In this document: piece after piece, positions 23,570 to 31,496 of the stretch | Numbering within the stretch: position 1 is the first letter of the stretch | How the letters are laid out: each line of letters opens with the position of its first letter | Assembly: GCA_024401225.1 (NCBI GenBank) | Contig: JAKSLM010000022.1 | Coordinates: 1 to 42,576 of the forward strand | Origin: Bacteroidaceae bacterium | Lineage (GTDB): Bacteria; Bacteroidota; Bacteroidia; Bacteroidales; Bacteroidaceae | Direction of reading: 5' to 3' | DNA: 42,576 bases | Translations under genes and position numbers: made by a program | Notes under the pieces: generated by a model | The model's input: only the letters and a program-made list of their open reading frames with translations | Databases searched by the model: none | Told to the model about the DNA's origin: nothing

Positions 23570-24133
23570 TTACTTCTCGAAGTAACGACGGAAAAGTCCT
23601 TGGAAACCAGCACCGTGACGTGCCTCATCCTTTGCCATCTCATGAACAGAGTCGTGGATAGCATCGAGGTCGAGCTGCTTAGCGACCTTTGCAATCTCCA
23701 TCTTGCCTGCACAAGCACCTTCCTCTGCAAGCATACGCTTCTCAACGTTTGTCTTTGTGTCCCATACTACCTCACCAAGCATCTCTGCAAAGCGTGAAGC
23801 GTGATCAGCCTCCTCGTATGCATAGCGCTTGAATGCCTCTGCGATCTCAGGATAACCCTCACGATCTGCCTGACGGCTCATAGCAAGATACATACCTACC
23901 TCAGTACACTCACCGAGGAAATGGTCCTTCAATCCCTGACGAACGAAGTCGCCCTCTGGACCTGCAGGAATAGCATCAGCGATGCCGAGCTCATGCTCAG
24001 TAACAAACTGAAGGCCCTTACCTTCTTCCATCATCTTAAACTTGCTTCCTGGCACCTTACACTGTGGGCACTTTTCTGGAGCAGTATCACCCTCGTGTAC
24101 ATAACCGCACACTGGACAAATCCATTTTGCCAT
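23570..24133 (-). CDS. Rubrerythrin with N-terminal rubredoxin domain (reverse rubrerythrin)
   Basis: A 187-residue protein. The N-terminus is a short rubredoxin-type iron site (C6, C9, C22, C25 in CPVCG...CPQC). A four-helix ferritin-like di-iron domain follows (about 50-187) with ligand-bearing helices [25 protein letters not shown] and KDEARHG. This domain order is the reverse of classical rubrerythrin. Such proteins reduce hydrogen peroxide in the cytoplasm of anaerobes and aero-tolerant Bacteroidota. It is monocistronic, with its own promoter and terminator. Confidence 0.93.
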   Translation of the reverse strand: MAKWICPVCGYVHEGDTAPEKCPQCKVPGSKFKMMEEGKGLQFVTEHELGIADAIPAGPEGDFVRQGLKDHFLGECTEVGMYLAMSRQADREGYPEIAEAFKRYAYEEADHASRFAEMLGEVVWDTKTNVEKRMLAEEGACAGKMEIAKVAKQLDLDAIHDSVHEMAKDEARHGAGFQGLFRRYFEK

Positions 24134-24187
24134 AATAATTACGTGTTTTTTTAAGTTAGTTAAACAATCTTTGTATTTTTCTCATTA

Positions 24188-24195
24188 CAAAAATA
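24188..24195 (-). promoter_or_regulatory. -7 promoter box (TATTTTTG) of the rubrerythrin gene
   Basis: TATTTTTG on the minus strand lies 54 bases upstream of the start. An oxidative stress operator could lie nearby, but no clear one is visible. Confidence 0.5.
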
Positions 24196-24301
24196 ATGAA
24201 TTAAGAGCGTTTTACCAAACAAAAAGGGCATAATGATGGTATATTTCGGTGTGTAAGTGCAAAAAGTCTACCCTATTGTCAGTTTTTACCGTTTTTCTCT
24301 G

Positions 24302-24309
24302 TATCTTTG
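24302..24309 (+). promoter_or_regulatory. -7 promoter box (TATCTTTG) of the AlaX-YjbQ-polymerase-YolD unit
   Basis: TATCTTTGC matches TAnnTTTG and lies 40 bases before the first ATG. All four genes downstream are co-directional with gaps of 16-54 bases. Confidence 0.68.
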
Positions 24310-24349
24310 CCTATAAAAATAGTACATAAACATTGAATACCACAGAAAC

Positions 24350-24817
24350 ATGGAACAGCCAATACTCAATGCACATAATAAGGACGAACACCGTCCGTCG
24401 CACACAGCAGAGCACCTTCTCAACCAGGCAATGGTGAGGATGTTCGGTTGTGAGCGCTCAAGGAACATGCACATAGAACGCAAGAAGAGCAAGATAAACT
24501 ACGAACTGGCAGAATGCCCTACACAGGAGCAGATAGCAGAGATAGAACGCACAATCAACGATCTGATAAGCGCCGACCTCCCTGTAACGTACGAGTTCGT
24601 GACTCGCGACTCAATCCCAGAAGGGGTGAAGCTCGACAAGCTGCCAGAGGATGCAAGCGAAACTCTGCGCCTGGTGCGCATCGGCGACTACGATGTGTGT
24701 CCATGCATCGGTCAGCACGTAGCATCGACCAAGGAGATAGGCGGATTTCGCATCACCAGTACAAGCTACAACGAGGGCAGTTTCCGCATCGTGTTTAAGG
24801 TGGCAAATGTAAACTAA
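24350..24817 (+). CDS. AlaX-like alanyl-tRNA editing domain protein
   Basis: A 155-residue stand-alone tRNA editing domain. The zinc-binding HxxxH is H18-TAE-H22, and the second pair is C119-IGQ-H123 in VCPCIGQHV, both characteristic of AlaX and of the alanyl-/threonyl-tRNA synthetase editing domain (tRNA_SAD). It probably deacylates Ser- or Gly-tRNA(Ala) in the cytoplasm. The short form lacks the N-terminal barrel of longer AlaX proteins. It is first in a four-gene unit. Confidence 0.88.
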   Translation: MEQPILNAHNKDEHRPSHTAEHLLNQAMVRMFGCERSRNMHIERKKSKINYELAECPTQEQIAEIERTINDLISADLPVTYEFVTRDSIPEGVKLDKLPEDASETLRLVRIGDYDVCPCIGQHVASTKEIGGFRITSTSYNEGSFRIVFKVANVN

Positions 24818-24854
24818 GTCCCCTACCCTGCTTTAACTTAAATATCAATCACAG

Positions 24855-25268
24855 ATGATACAGCAAACAGAGTTTTCGCTCTCAGCCAAGCGCCGAGGAT
24901 TCCACCTTGTGACAGGCGAGGTGTTGAAGAACCTTCCACCTCTCCCACGAACAGGTCTTCTGAACCTATTCGTGCAGCACACGAGCTGTGCACTCAGCAT
25001 CAATGAAAATGCCGATCCTGATGTACGCACAGACATGGAGCAGATATTCAACAGGTTGGTTAAAGAAAACGAACCCTATTACGACCATGTGCTGGAGGGA
25101 GCAGACGATATGCCGGCACATGCCAAGAGCACGATGTGCGGAGTGAGCCTTAGCATCCCCATCACCAACGGGCGCCTGAACCTGGGCACTTGGCAAGGCA
25201 TTTATCTATGCGAGTTCCGCAACTATGGGGGAGCACGCCGGATTGTAGCAACCATAATCGGAGAATAA
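24855..25268 (+). CDS. YjbQ/UPF0047 family protein
   Basis: A 137-residue protein with the complete YjbQ signature: LNLFVQHTSCALSINENADPDVR, PAHAKSTMCG, GTWQGIYLCEFR. The conserved His, Asn, Asp and Glu cluster forms the presumed active site. Some members have weak thiamine-phosphate synthase activity in vitro, but the physiological role is not settled. It sits 37 bases after the AlaX-like gene and 16 bases before the DNA polymerase gene. Confidence 0.92.
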   Translation: MIQQTEFSLSAKRRGFHLVTGEVLKNLPPLPRTGLLNLFVQHTSCALSINENADPDVRTDMEQIFNRLVKENEPYYDHVLEGADDMPAHAKSTMCGVSLSIPITNGRLNLGTWQGIYLCEFRNYGGARRIVATIIGE

Positions 25269-25284
25269 AGGAAAAACGAGGCAG

Positions 25285-26844
25285 ATGCATAGCGAAGAGC
25301 GCACATACATAGCCATAGACTTGAAGTCGTTTTTCGCTTCAGTGGAGTGCGTGGAAAGGGGGCTGGATCCGCTTACCACGAATCTCCTTGTGGCAGACGT
25401 AAGCAGGACTGAGAAGACCATCTGCCTTGCGGTGTCGCCTTCGCTCAAAGCATACGGCATAGGAGGCAGAGCGCGCCTGTTTGAAGCCATACAGAGGCTC
25501 AAGGAGGTGAACTGTGAGCGTATGATGAAGACGCCTGGATATCGTCTGACAGGAAAGACGTGGGACGATACTGAACTGAAACAACATCCCGACTGGGAGG
25601 TAGACTATATTGCTGCGCCCCCAAGGATGGCAAAGTATATCAAGTACAGCACTCAGATATACGAAATATACTTGAAATACGTAGCACCGGAGGACATTCA
25701 TGTATATTCGATCGATGAGGTCATAATGGATGTTACATCCTATCTCAAGACACCATCCGTATGCTCGAAGACCGAGACACTCTCCACTATGGAAAAAGCA
25801 AAAAGGCTGACCTTGAAAATCATCAAGGATGTGCTTAAGTCAACGGGCATCACGGCTACTGCAGGCATAGGAACGAACATGTACCTGTGCAAGGTGGCAA
25901 TGGACATCGTGGCAAAGCATATCCCTGCCGATAAGGATGGTGTACGCATAGCTACACTCGATGAGAAGACATACCGCGAACAGCTATGGGATTACACTCC
26001 TATCACCAAGTTCTGGCGCATAGGCAGAGGCATAGCCACAAAGCTTGCCCAATACGGTATGCAGACCATGGGCGACATCGCTCTTTGCTCGGTAAAGAAT
26101 GAGGAAGTGCTTTACAAACTGTTTGGAGTAAACGCCGAACTGATCATCGACCACGCATGGGGATGGGAACCATGTACTATAGACTATGTAAAGGCTTACA
26201 AGCCAGAGACCAATTCGCTTAGCACAGGACAAGTGCTACAATGTGCCTACGACTTCAGCAAGGCACGCATAGTGATACAGGAAATGGCAGAGGCTGCAGC
26301 ACTCGACTTAGTGAGCAAGCGCCTGGTAGCAAACCAGATCGTGCTTACCGTTGGCTACGATATAGAATCGCTCACAAACCCTGAGATTAAAGCAAAGTAC
26401 CAGGGACCTATAACAAGGGATTACTACGGCAGGGAGGTGCCGAAATATGCACATGGTTCCATACAGCTGGGCAAGCATACATCGTCAACAGAGATTATAA
26501 GCAAATGTGTTCAGGAACTCTATGACAGAGTAGTCAATCACGACCTTCTGATACGCCGACTGAATCTTACTACCAACCATGTAGTGCCGGAGGACTCCCC
26601 TACCCTACGCAAGGAAAAATGGGGAGGCACACCTATACAGTTGGACCTCTTTACCGACTACGAAAAGATAAAAGAGGAGAACCAACAGCAGGAAGAGAAA
26701 CTGACAAGGGAAAGGCGAATGCAAGAAGCATTGCTCGGCATCAAGAGGCGCTACGGCAAGAATTCCATCCTACGCGGATTGAACCTTGAAGAAGGGGCAA
26801 CAGCCATAGAACGCAACAAGCAGATAGGCGGTCATAAAGCCTAA
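25285..26844 (+). CDS. Y-family DNA polymerase (UmuC/UvrX-like)
   Basis: A 519-residue translesion polymerase. The catalytic acidic residues are D12 (YIAIDLKSFFASVE) and D144-E145 (VYSIDEVIMDV). Helix-hairpin-helix (thumb) and little-finger regions follow (about 215-470). The insert VSRTEKTICLAVSPSLKAYGI and the overall length resemble the UvrX/ImpB branch found in Firmicutes rather than short DinB. The next gene encodes a YolD-like protein, the usual partner of UvrX-type polymerases. No LexA box is evident, and it is co-directional with unrelated genes. It would perform error-prone bypass of DNA lesions. Confidence 0.92.
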   Translation: MHSEERTYIAIDLKSFFASVECVERGLDPLTTNLLVADVSRTEKTICLAVSPSLKAYGIGGRARLFEAIQRLKEVNCERMMKTPGYRLTGKTWDDTELKQHPDWEVDYIAAPPRMAKYIKYSTQIYEIYLKYVAPEDIHVYSIDEVIMDVTSYLKTPSVCSKTETLSTMEKAKRLTLKIIKDVLKSTGITATAGIGTNMYLCKVAMDIVAKHIPADKDGVRIATLDEKTYREQLWDYTPITKFWRIGRGIATKLAQYGMQTMGDIALCSVKNEEVLYKLFGVNAELIIDHAWGWEPCTIDYVKAYKPETNSLSTGQVLQCAYDFSKARIVIQEMAEAAALDLVSKRLVANQIVLTVGYDIESLTNPEIKAKYQGPITRDYYGREVPKYAHGSIQLGKHTSSTEIISKCVQELYDRVVNHDLLIRRLNLTTNHVVPEDSPTLRKEKWGGTPIQLDLFTDYEKIKEENQQQEEKLTRERRMQEALLGIKRRYGKNSILRGLNLEEGATAIERNKQIGGHKA

Positions 26845-26898
26845 ACAAATAGCCCTTACTCCATTTTTGAAACAAAACCAACATCAACAGTTCCGTCC

Positions 26899-27312
26899 AT
26901 GGGTAAATACGACGATATCATCAACTTACCGCACCACGTTTCCAATAAGCATCCACAGATGTCAATGTATCAACGTGCAGCACAGTTTGCTCCGTTTGCT
27001 GCACTAACCGGCCATGGTGCAGCAATCAATGAAACTGCACGAAGGACGGACAGCGAAATTGAGTTATCAGAGCAAGAAAGACAGAACCTGAACAGGAACC
27101 TTAACATAATACTCGAGAACATAAAGTCCTACCCATCCGTCACCATAACGTACTTCATTAACGATGAGCACAAGTCAGGAGGCAGATACTCTACCATCAA
27201 GGACAACATAAAGAAATACGACGAGTATAGCGGCACCTTGCATCTGGAATGTGGGCTGGAAATACAGATCAGTCACATTGCAGACATCAAGAGCGAGCTA
27301 TGCGAGAGATGA
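26899..27312 (+). CDS. YolD-like protein
   Basis: A 137-residue protein whose N-terminus (YDDIINLPHHVSNKHPQMSM, then RAAQFAPFAALTGH) is the YolD-like signature; the C-terminal half forms beta strands. YolD proteins are found next to UvrX/UmuC-like polymerases, as here, and were proposed to be a functional counterpart of UmuD. It begins 54 bases after the polymerase. Its last 26 bases overlap the 3' end of the opposite Gate-domain gene. Confidence 0.9.
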   Translation: MGKYDDIINLPHHVSNKHPQMSMYQRAAQFAPFAALTGHGAAINETARRTDSEIELSEQERQNLNRNLNIILENIKSYPSVTITYFINDEHKSGGRYSTIKDNIKKYDEYSGTLHLECGLEIQISHIADIKSELCER

Positions 27313-28222
27313 CGCCCTCCGCACAGCGTTTTCCCCACACGAGCAAGACGGCAAAGAGCATACGGGTGAAGACAACAAGGAATCCGGAGATTCCCGTAGC
27401 AGCGAACACTATCGTATCCTCAAGCATCGAATGGTTCATTATGAGATGGTAATTAACGGCCTTGGCATCCTCGCTTGTGATCAAATTACGCTCTTTCAAC
27501 TCTACCATCACCGCAGAACCGTAACTAATGCCCAACACATTTCCTACCAGCCACATGTAAGAAGAATTGCGAGGCAATCCAAATAGCGACATAAGAGGTG
27601 CAAACACACGCGAAAGTGGCTTAAGCAACCCCTTGATCTCAATGAATCGCTGCACAACCATAAGACTGTAGATGATGAGCGCCATCACAACTGCCATTTT
27701 CGATTGTGACACGAACCACGTCTGGAGAACATCCATCAGCGTTCCCCCACTCTGCGCTCCCATGTAGATGTATTGTTCCGGCATTTCAGGCAGCAGCCAA
27801 TCAAGGAAGGCTGCACACAGGAATGCAGCACAAATTCGTATCACGCCCATTTTCCAAAACGAGGAACCCGTCTTGTGGTTTACGGCACACTCCATCGGCA
27901 AAGCATGGCATATCGCTATCATGATACCCATGATCGTCGCTTCACGAAGGGTGAGATGTATGCTCATCATAACAGCAATGCCAGCATACGTTCCTGCAGC
28001 CGCACCAGATATAAATGCCACAGCCGACTCTCCCGGCAGATTGAAATGGCAGAAGAACGGATTGATATACGATGCTATCCAAGCTATTATGCCATAGTAC
28101 TGGAGCAAAGCGACTGCAAAAGAGATAGGAACCATCAATTGCAAGAGCCACGTAAGACTCTTGATCGTAGCAGGCACCGCACGACTGAGGCACAATCGTA
28201 CAGTTTCAATAAAATGAGACAT
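27287..28222 (-). CDS. Nucleoside recognition (Gate) domain membrane protein
   Basis: A 311-residue inner-membrane protein with about eight hydrophobic helices and two Gate-domain halves (SpmA/SpmB-like; FISGAAAGTYAGIAVMMS and LVGNVLGISYGSAVMVEL). Members are thought to move nucleosides or other small solutes or to assist envelope processes; the substrate is not known. The ATG at 28222 is used rather than a TTG two codons upstream. The gene starts 46 bases downstream of the partition gene at 28269, so it may be transcribed with the partition operon. Confidence 0.82.
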   Translation of the reverse strand: MSHFIETVRLCLSRAVPATIKSLTWLLQLMVPISFAVALLQYYGIIAWIASYINPFFCHFNLPGESAVAFISGAAAGTYAGIAVMMSIHLTLREATIMGIMIAICHALPMECAVNHKTGSSFWKMGVIRICAAFLCAAFLDWLLPEMPEQYIYMGAQSGGTLMDVLQTWFVSQSKMAVVMALIIYSLMVVQRFIEIKGLLKPLSRVFAPLMSLFGLPRNSSYMWLVGNVLGISYGSAVMVELKERNLITSEDAKAVNYHLIMNHSMLEDTIVFAATGISGFLVVFTRMLFAVLLVWGKRCAEGVISRIARS

Positions 28223-28268
28223 TTGCAAATATCAAACTTGTATTTGAATTATTCAACGCCTTTGCGCA

Positions 28269-28619
28269 TCATCCCTCGTAACGCTTCTTCATCGCATCGA
28301 AGTTTCGATCTAACCAGTCGCATGTAGCTTCATAGATAATATCGTCGACCGACACACGCTTCATGCCATCCTTGAAACGGCGCCACTGCTTGATGGTCTC
28401 CAGTTTGTCATTTACATCAAAATCGAAGAAAACTGACTTCTTTATTATACGCTCAGACGATGAGTCCTTTCCCACCTTCTTAGTAGTTGGTTTTGGTTGA
28501 GACTCCAGGATATTATCGGCAGGAACACCATTCTGTATCGCATCCTGTGATACTTCAATGTTCTTACGAACACCTCCCATTATGTCCTGAGTAAAGTTGG
28601 TCTTTTGCTTAAGTGCCAT
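28269..28619 (-). CDS. Ribbon-helix-helix-like centromere-binding partner of ParA (putative)
   Basis: A 116-residue protein encoded after parA. The first ~55 residues are polar and likely disordered. The C-terminus can form strand-helix-helix: KKSVFFDFDVNDKLE (strand), ETIKQWRRFKDGM (helix), SVDDIIYEATCDWLDRNF (helix), as expected for a ribbon-helix-helix fold. That layout (flexible N-terminus, RHH C-terminus, about 100 residues, next to a short ParA) matches the ParG/omega type of centromere-binding protein. It would bind the repeated TMGCA boxes and stimulate ParA through its tail. Homology by name was not recognised; the call rests on context and fold pattern. Confidence 0.68.
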   Translation of the reverse strand: MALKQKTNFTQDIMGGVRKNIEVSQDAIQNGVPADNILESQPKPTTKKVGKDSSSERIIKKSVFFDFDVNDKLETIKQWRRFKDGMKRVSVDDIIYEATCDWLDRNFDAMKKRYEG

Positions 28620-28692
28620 AGTTTCTGTTGTTTAATTTATCAAATAGAATCAAGTTTATACATTTTCTCTTTCTTGAAGTCATAAAGTTGCA

Positions 28693-28726
28693 AGCGAAGC
28701 GAAACAACGCAACTGCGATTTTGCGA
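28693..28726 (-). repeat. Secondary cluster of TCGCA/TCGCT boxes before the RHH gene
   Basis: On the minus strand TCGCA occurs at 28722-28726 and 28714-28718, and TCGCT at 28698-28702 and 28693-28697. The first three are spaced 8 and 16 bp. These are the same core as the array upstream of parA, lying in the 223-base gap between parA and the RHH gene; probably an extra binding or autoregulatory site. The rest of the gap shows nothing else clear. Confidence 0.6.
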
Positions 28727-28842
28727 AAAAAGTCATTTACGAATATACGTCACTTTCCTTTGTCTCCCCTACCCTATCTTATACGACTAAATAATCTAAT
28801 CCATCAATATAAATGAACGATAACTTATAAAAACAAAATAGA

Positions 28843-29622
28843 TTACTTAGTTGATGTCGACTTTTTCTTTATTCCTGTTATCTCACGAGCAAGCTGCATA
28901 TAGTCCTCTGCTCCGGCACACGTAGGATTGTACTGGAAAATGCTCTTGCGTGCAGCTGGCGTCTCGGTGAGTTTGATGTTGTCGCGAATCTTTGCATTGA
29001 ACACCTTATCTGGGAAGTTTTCGCGCAACGCATTAGCAACATCACGGTAAACGCGAATGTTTGACTTAAACTTGGTGAGAAGATAACCCTCGATCTCAAC
29101 ACCAGGATTGAGCTTCGACTTCACCACTCCAAAGTCGCGCTGTATCTCACCCAGTCCTTGAAGTGCCAAAAGCTGTGAATCGACAGGAATGATAATAGAA
29201 TCAACAGCACACATGGCATTGATGGTTATCATACCACGATTAGGTGGGCAATCAAAAAGGATGTAATCATACTTACCCTCTACTTGCGATACAAGATCCT
29301 TAATGATTGTTTCACGACCTATACGAGTTACAAGCAATTCGTCTGCCCTTCCAAGGCGACGATCACTTGGTACGAGGTCCACATTCTTCATCTCTGTATC
29401 ATAAATAGTCAGAGGTTGCAGTTCCTCTACCTTGATCGAATCATAGATAGTTGCGCCATCTCCCTCATCAAAGCCGATAAGATAGGAAGTATTAGCCTGG
29501 CTATCCAAGTCAACAATAAGAACCTTCTTCTTCAAGATTCCCAGTGCTGCACCTAAGTTTACTGTTGTGGTAGTCTTTCCTACACCACCCTTAAAATTCA
29601 AAATTGCGATCTTCTTTGCCAT
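28843..29622 (-). CDS. parA: ParA-type partition ATPase
   Basis: A 259-residue Walker-type ATPase. The deviant Walker A is KGGVGKTT (residues 11-18), followed by the A' motif VLIVDLDSQANTSY and the Walker B strand YDYILFDCPP. There is no N-terminal helix-turn-helix extension, as in the short Soj/type Ib ParA proteins. It would bind nucleoid DNA with ATP and move replicon copies apart with its centromere-binding partner. It has its own promoter, a phased repeat array just upstream and an RHH-like gene downstream. It is more likely a plasmid/chromid than a main-chromosome ParA because no ParB_N-type parB follows and a Rep gene lies 5.4 kb away. Confidence 0.93.
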   Translation of the reverse strand: MAKKIAILNFKGGVGKTTTTVNLGAALGILKKKVLIVDLDSQANTSYLIGFDEGDGATIYDSIKVEELQPLTIYDTEMKNVDLVPSDRRLGRADELLVTRIGRETIIKDLVSQVEGKYDYILFDCPPNRGMITINAMCAVDSIIIPVDSQLLALQGLGEIQRDFGVVKSKLNPGVEIEGYLLTKFKSNIRVYRDVANALRENFPDKVFNAKIRDNIKLTETPAARKSIFQYNPTCAGAEDYMQLAREITGIKKKSTSTK

Positions 29623-29652
29623 ATTTCAATTCTTTTGTTCTCTTTACGGATG

Positions 29653-29660
29653 CAAAGATA
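29653..29660 (-). promoter_or_regulatory. -7 promoter box (TATCTTTG) of parA
   Basis: The minus strand reads TATCTTTGC 30 bases before the parA ATG, between the gene and the phased repeat array. Confidence 0.68.
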
Positions 29661-29692
29661 AAGTATATTAATAAATTACAAAATGAAAATTG

Positions 29693-30000
29693 TAGCAAAA
29701 TCCATTATTAGCAAACGGAAAAGGTCGCAATAGGACAATTTCGCAGAAAATCTTTATCGCATTAGAGTATTTTATATTATTAGCACATATCTATAATAGC
29801 AAATACGATTTTAGCATTTTACGATTATTCTAATATTCAATTATTACATATTTAGCATTTTACAATAATGCATTTCTCGCAGTATAGTATTGTCGCAGTT
29901 TACCTTACTCGCTTTTTCGCTTTACGTCATATTCGCACATGACACTTTGAGCAAAGGCGCTAATATTCTTCTTCGCATTGTATATTTTTCGCATTTGCGA
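29693..30000 (+). repeat. Candidate centromere: 17 TMGCA-like boxes on a 16/8-bp lattice
   Basis: Exact TAGCA/TCGCA boxes in one orientation start at 29693, 29709, 29725, 29741, 29757, 29781, 29797, 29812, 29853, 29877, 29893, 29933, 29973 and 29989. One-mismatch boxes start at 29909 and 29917 (TCGCT) and 29949 (GAGCA). Steps are 16 bp or other multiples of 8 (24, 8), with two one-base slips (15 and 41). The array is AT-rich, has no coding potential and lies just upstream of parA, where type Ib centromeres are found. It ends with the dyad TCGCATTTGCGA. Confidence 0.8.
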
Positions 30001-30035
30001 ATTTTCTAAAAAAGTAAAAAGGAAATTCTCGACAA

Positions 30036-30911
30036 TTAGCGCATTGTGTCGCGGTATTCAAGTGGAGTACGTCCTGTTAGCTTCTTGAACAGACGAATGA
30101 AGTAGGAGTGATCGTTGAAGCCTAACTTGTAAGCAACTTCTTTGACTGGTAAATCCTCTGTAATAAGTATAAGCTGTGCTTTCTCTATCTTCTTATTATT
30201 GATGTATTGAAGAGGGGAGATTGAGAAGTTTTTCTTAAATATACGAATTAAGTAGGGTTTGGTGACACAAGCCTTGTCAGAAAGGGTATCAAGATTGATC
30301 TCATCATAGATATGAGAATGAATATAATCCAAAACCTTTAACAATCGGTCATCACTAATCCAAACCTTTTTTGAAGCGAATTTGAGAAAATGCGAAAAAA
30401 ATATTAATATCAAACCGCGAATCTTCATTTTTTGAAAAAGGTCAAGATCATTATAACGTCGCACATAGTCAGTAAATACAGTTGTGTTATCGTATGATTT
30501 TGGATCAGAAGCTGGCAAACTGAAGTCAGGGTACTCATTTAACAGCAAGGCAAAGAGATCCAATTCTCCCGATTCTGCATTCACCTCATAAGGAAAATTA
30601 TAATATTCAAATATATCTGTTTCTTTCTTAAATCCCTCATATACATGCAAATAATAATGAGAAAACACACTATCACATTGGTAGGAATGAACAGTATAAG
30701 CAGGAATCATGTATAGATGATTAGGCTTTAACGTGATAATCGTTTTTTGAGAGGAATTTGCTTGTTCAATAATAATTTGCGCGTTACCCTCTGTGACATA
30801 GTAGATGCGGGCAAAAGGAGAGGACACATTTTGCCAGTTCCAATCACCATTATGATTGGCATATCCAACATTCAACATCAGCAGATTGAGTGATTCTATA
30901 GGTAACTGCAT
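30036..30911 (-). CDS. AraC-family transcriptional regulator
   Basis: A 291-residue regulator with an N-terminal cupin-like sugar-sensing domain (residues ~15-150; ARIYYVTEGNAQIII, HLYMIPAYTVHSY) and a C-terminal double helix-turn-helix AraC domain (~190-290; KPYLIRIFKKNFSISPLQYI and AYKLGFNDHSYFIRLFKK). It probably controls the adjacent GH31-mutarotase unit or itself in response to a sugar. The gene is AT-rich, and its 3' end abuts the centromere-like array. Confidence 0.92.
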   Translation of the reverse strand: MQLPIESLNLLMLNVGYANHNGDWNWQNVSSPFARIYYVTEGNAQIIIEQANSSQKTIITLKPNHLYMIPAYTVHSYQCDSVFSHYYLHVYEGFKKETDIFEYYNFPYEVNAESGELDLFALLLNEYPDFSLPASDPKSYDNTTVFTDYVRRYNDLDLFQKMKIRGLILIFFSHFLKFASKKVWISDDRLLKVLDYIHSHIYDEINLDTLSDKACVTKPYLIRIFKKNFSISPLQYINNKKIEKAQLILITEDLPVKEVAYKLGFNDHSYFIRLFKKLTGRTPLEYRDTMR

Positions 30912-31013
30912 AATTAGGTAATCGTATTTATGTATATAAGAACTATAGCTTTAATATGACTATGTTCAAATATAATTACACTTATATCAGAAGAAACAAT
31001 TCGTTTTGCAGCA

Positions 31014-31021
31014 CAAATTTA
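31014..31021 (-). promoter_or_regulatory. -7 promoter box (TAAATTTG) of the araC-type gene
   Basis: TAAATTTG on the minus strand is 103 bases before the ATG. A second match, TATATTTG, at 30967-30974 is closer, so either could be the real start site. Confidence 0.5.
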
Positions 31022-31069
31022 ATATAGTTTTTTCAATCAGCAAAAGATTTTTGGAAAAAAGACAAAAAA

Positions 31070-31095
31070 AGAGAACCGCAACGTTGCGATTCTCT
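31070..31095 (-). terminator. Intrinsic terminator of the GH31-mutarotase unit
   Basis: The near-perfect dyad AGAGAATCGCAAC/GTTGCGGTTCTCT (one T-G wobble) is followed on the minus strand by a run of seven T. It stands 18 bases after the mutarotase stop. Confidence 0.88.
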
Positions 31096-31113
31096 CAGAA
31101 GTAGCGTTAAATT

Positions 31114-31485
31114 TCAATATAAGAAAAACATTCTTTCCATCATTTTCCATTTTTCATCGCTTCGTGCATTAGGATCACATCCTTGCAGTTTAGCGACAAA
31201 TGCTTCCCATTCTGCTTGGCGGGGTAGGGTAGCGAGCTTATCCATTGATGATTTCCAATCGAAATCAAGGGGCGTATCAACGATCATCACAAGCTTAGTG
31301 CCTAAAATGTATATTTCCATCTCTAGAATGCCCACTTCACGTATACCATCGCGAATCTCTTGCCAGCTCTCTTCTTTTGAATGACACTTACGATAGGCAG
31401 CTATCATCTCCGGATCATCACGAAGTTCAAGAATCTGAACATATCGTTTTGTTTTGCCAAAGTCTTTTTGTATGTAACCGTTCAT
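31114..31485 (-). CDS. L-rhamnose/L-fucose mutarotase-family protein (RhaM-like)
   Basis: A 123-residue dimeric ferredoxin-like barrel of the RhaM/DUF718 family: RYVQILELRDDPEMIAAYRK, then CHSKEESWQEIRDGIREVGI with the conserved catalytic-region histidine, and a C-terminal MMERMFFLY. Members interconvert alpha and beta anomers of 6-deoxy-sugars. The gene starts 11 bases after the GH31 stop, so it likely equilibrates the sugar released by that enzyme or by the GH29 fucosidase elsewhere. Which deoxy-sugar is used cannot be decided from sequence. Confidence 0.87.
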   Translation of the reverse strand: MNGYIQKDFGKTKRYVQILELRDDPEMIAAYRKCHSKEESWQEIRDGIREVGILEMEIYILGTKLVMIVDTPLDFDWKSSMDKLATLPRQAEWEAFVAKLQGCDPNARSDEKWKMMERMFFLY

Positions 31486-31496
31486 ACTTATTCTAA

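Noticed and set aside
29693-30000. CRISPR array
   Set aside because: Repeats are only 5 bp with 3-19 bp between them; no cas genes. The phased-box centromere reading fits better.
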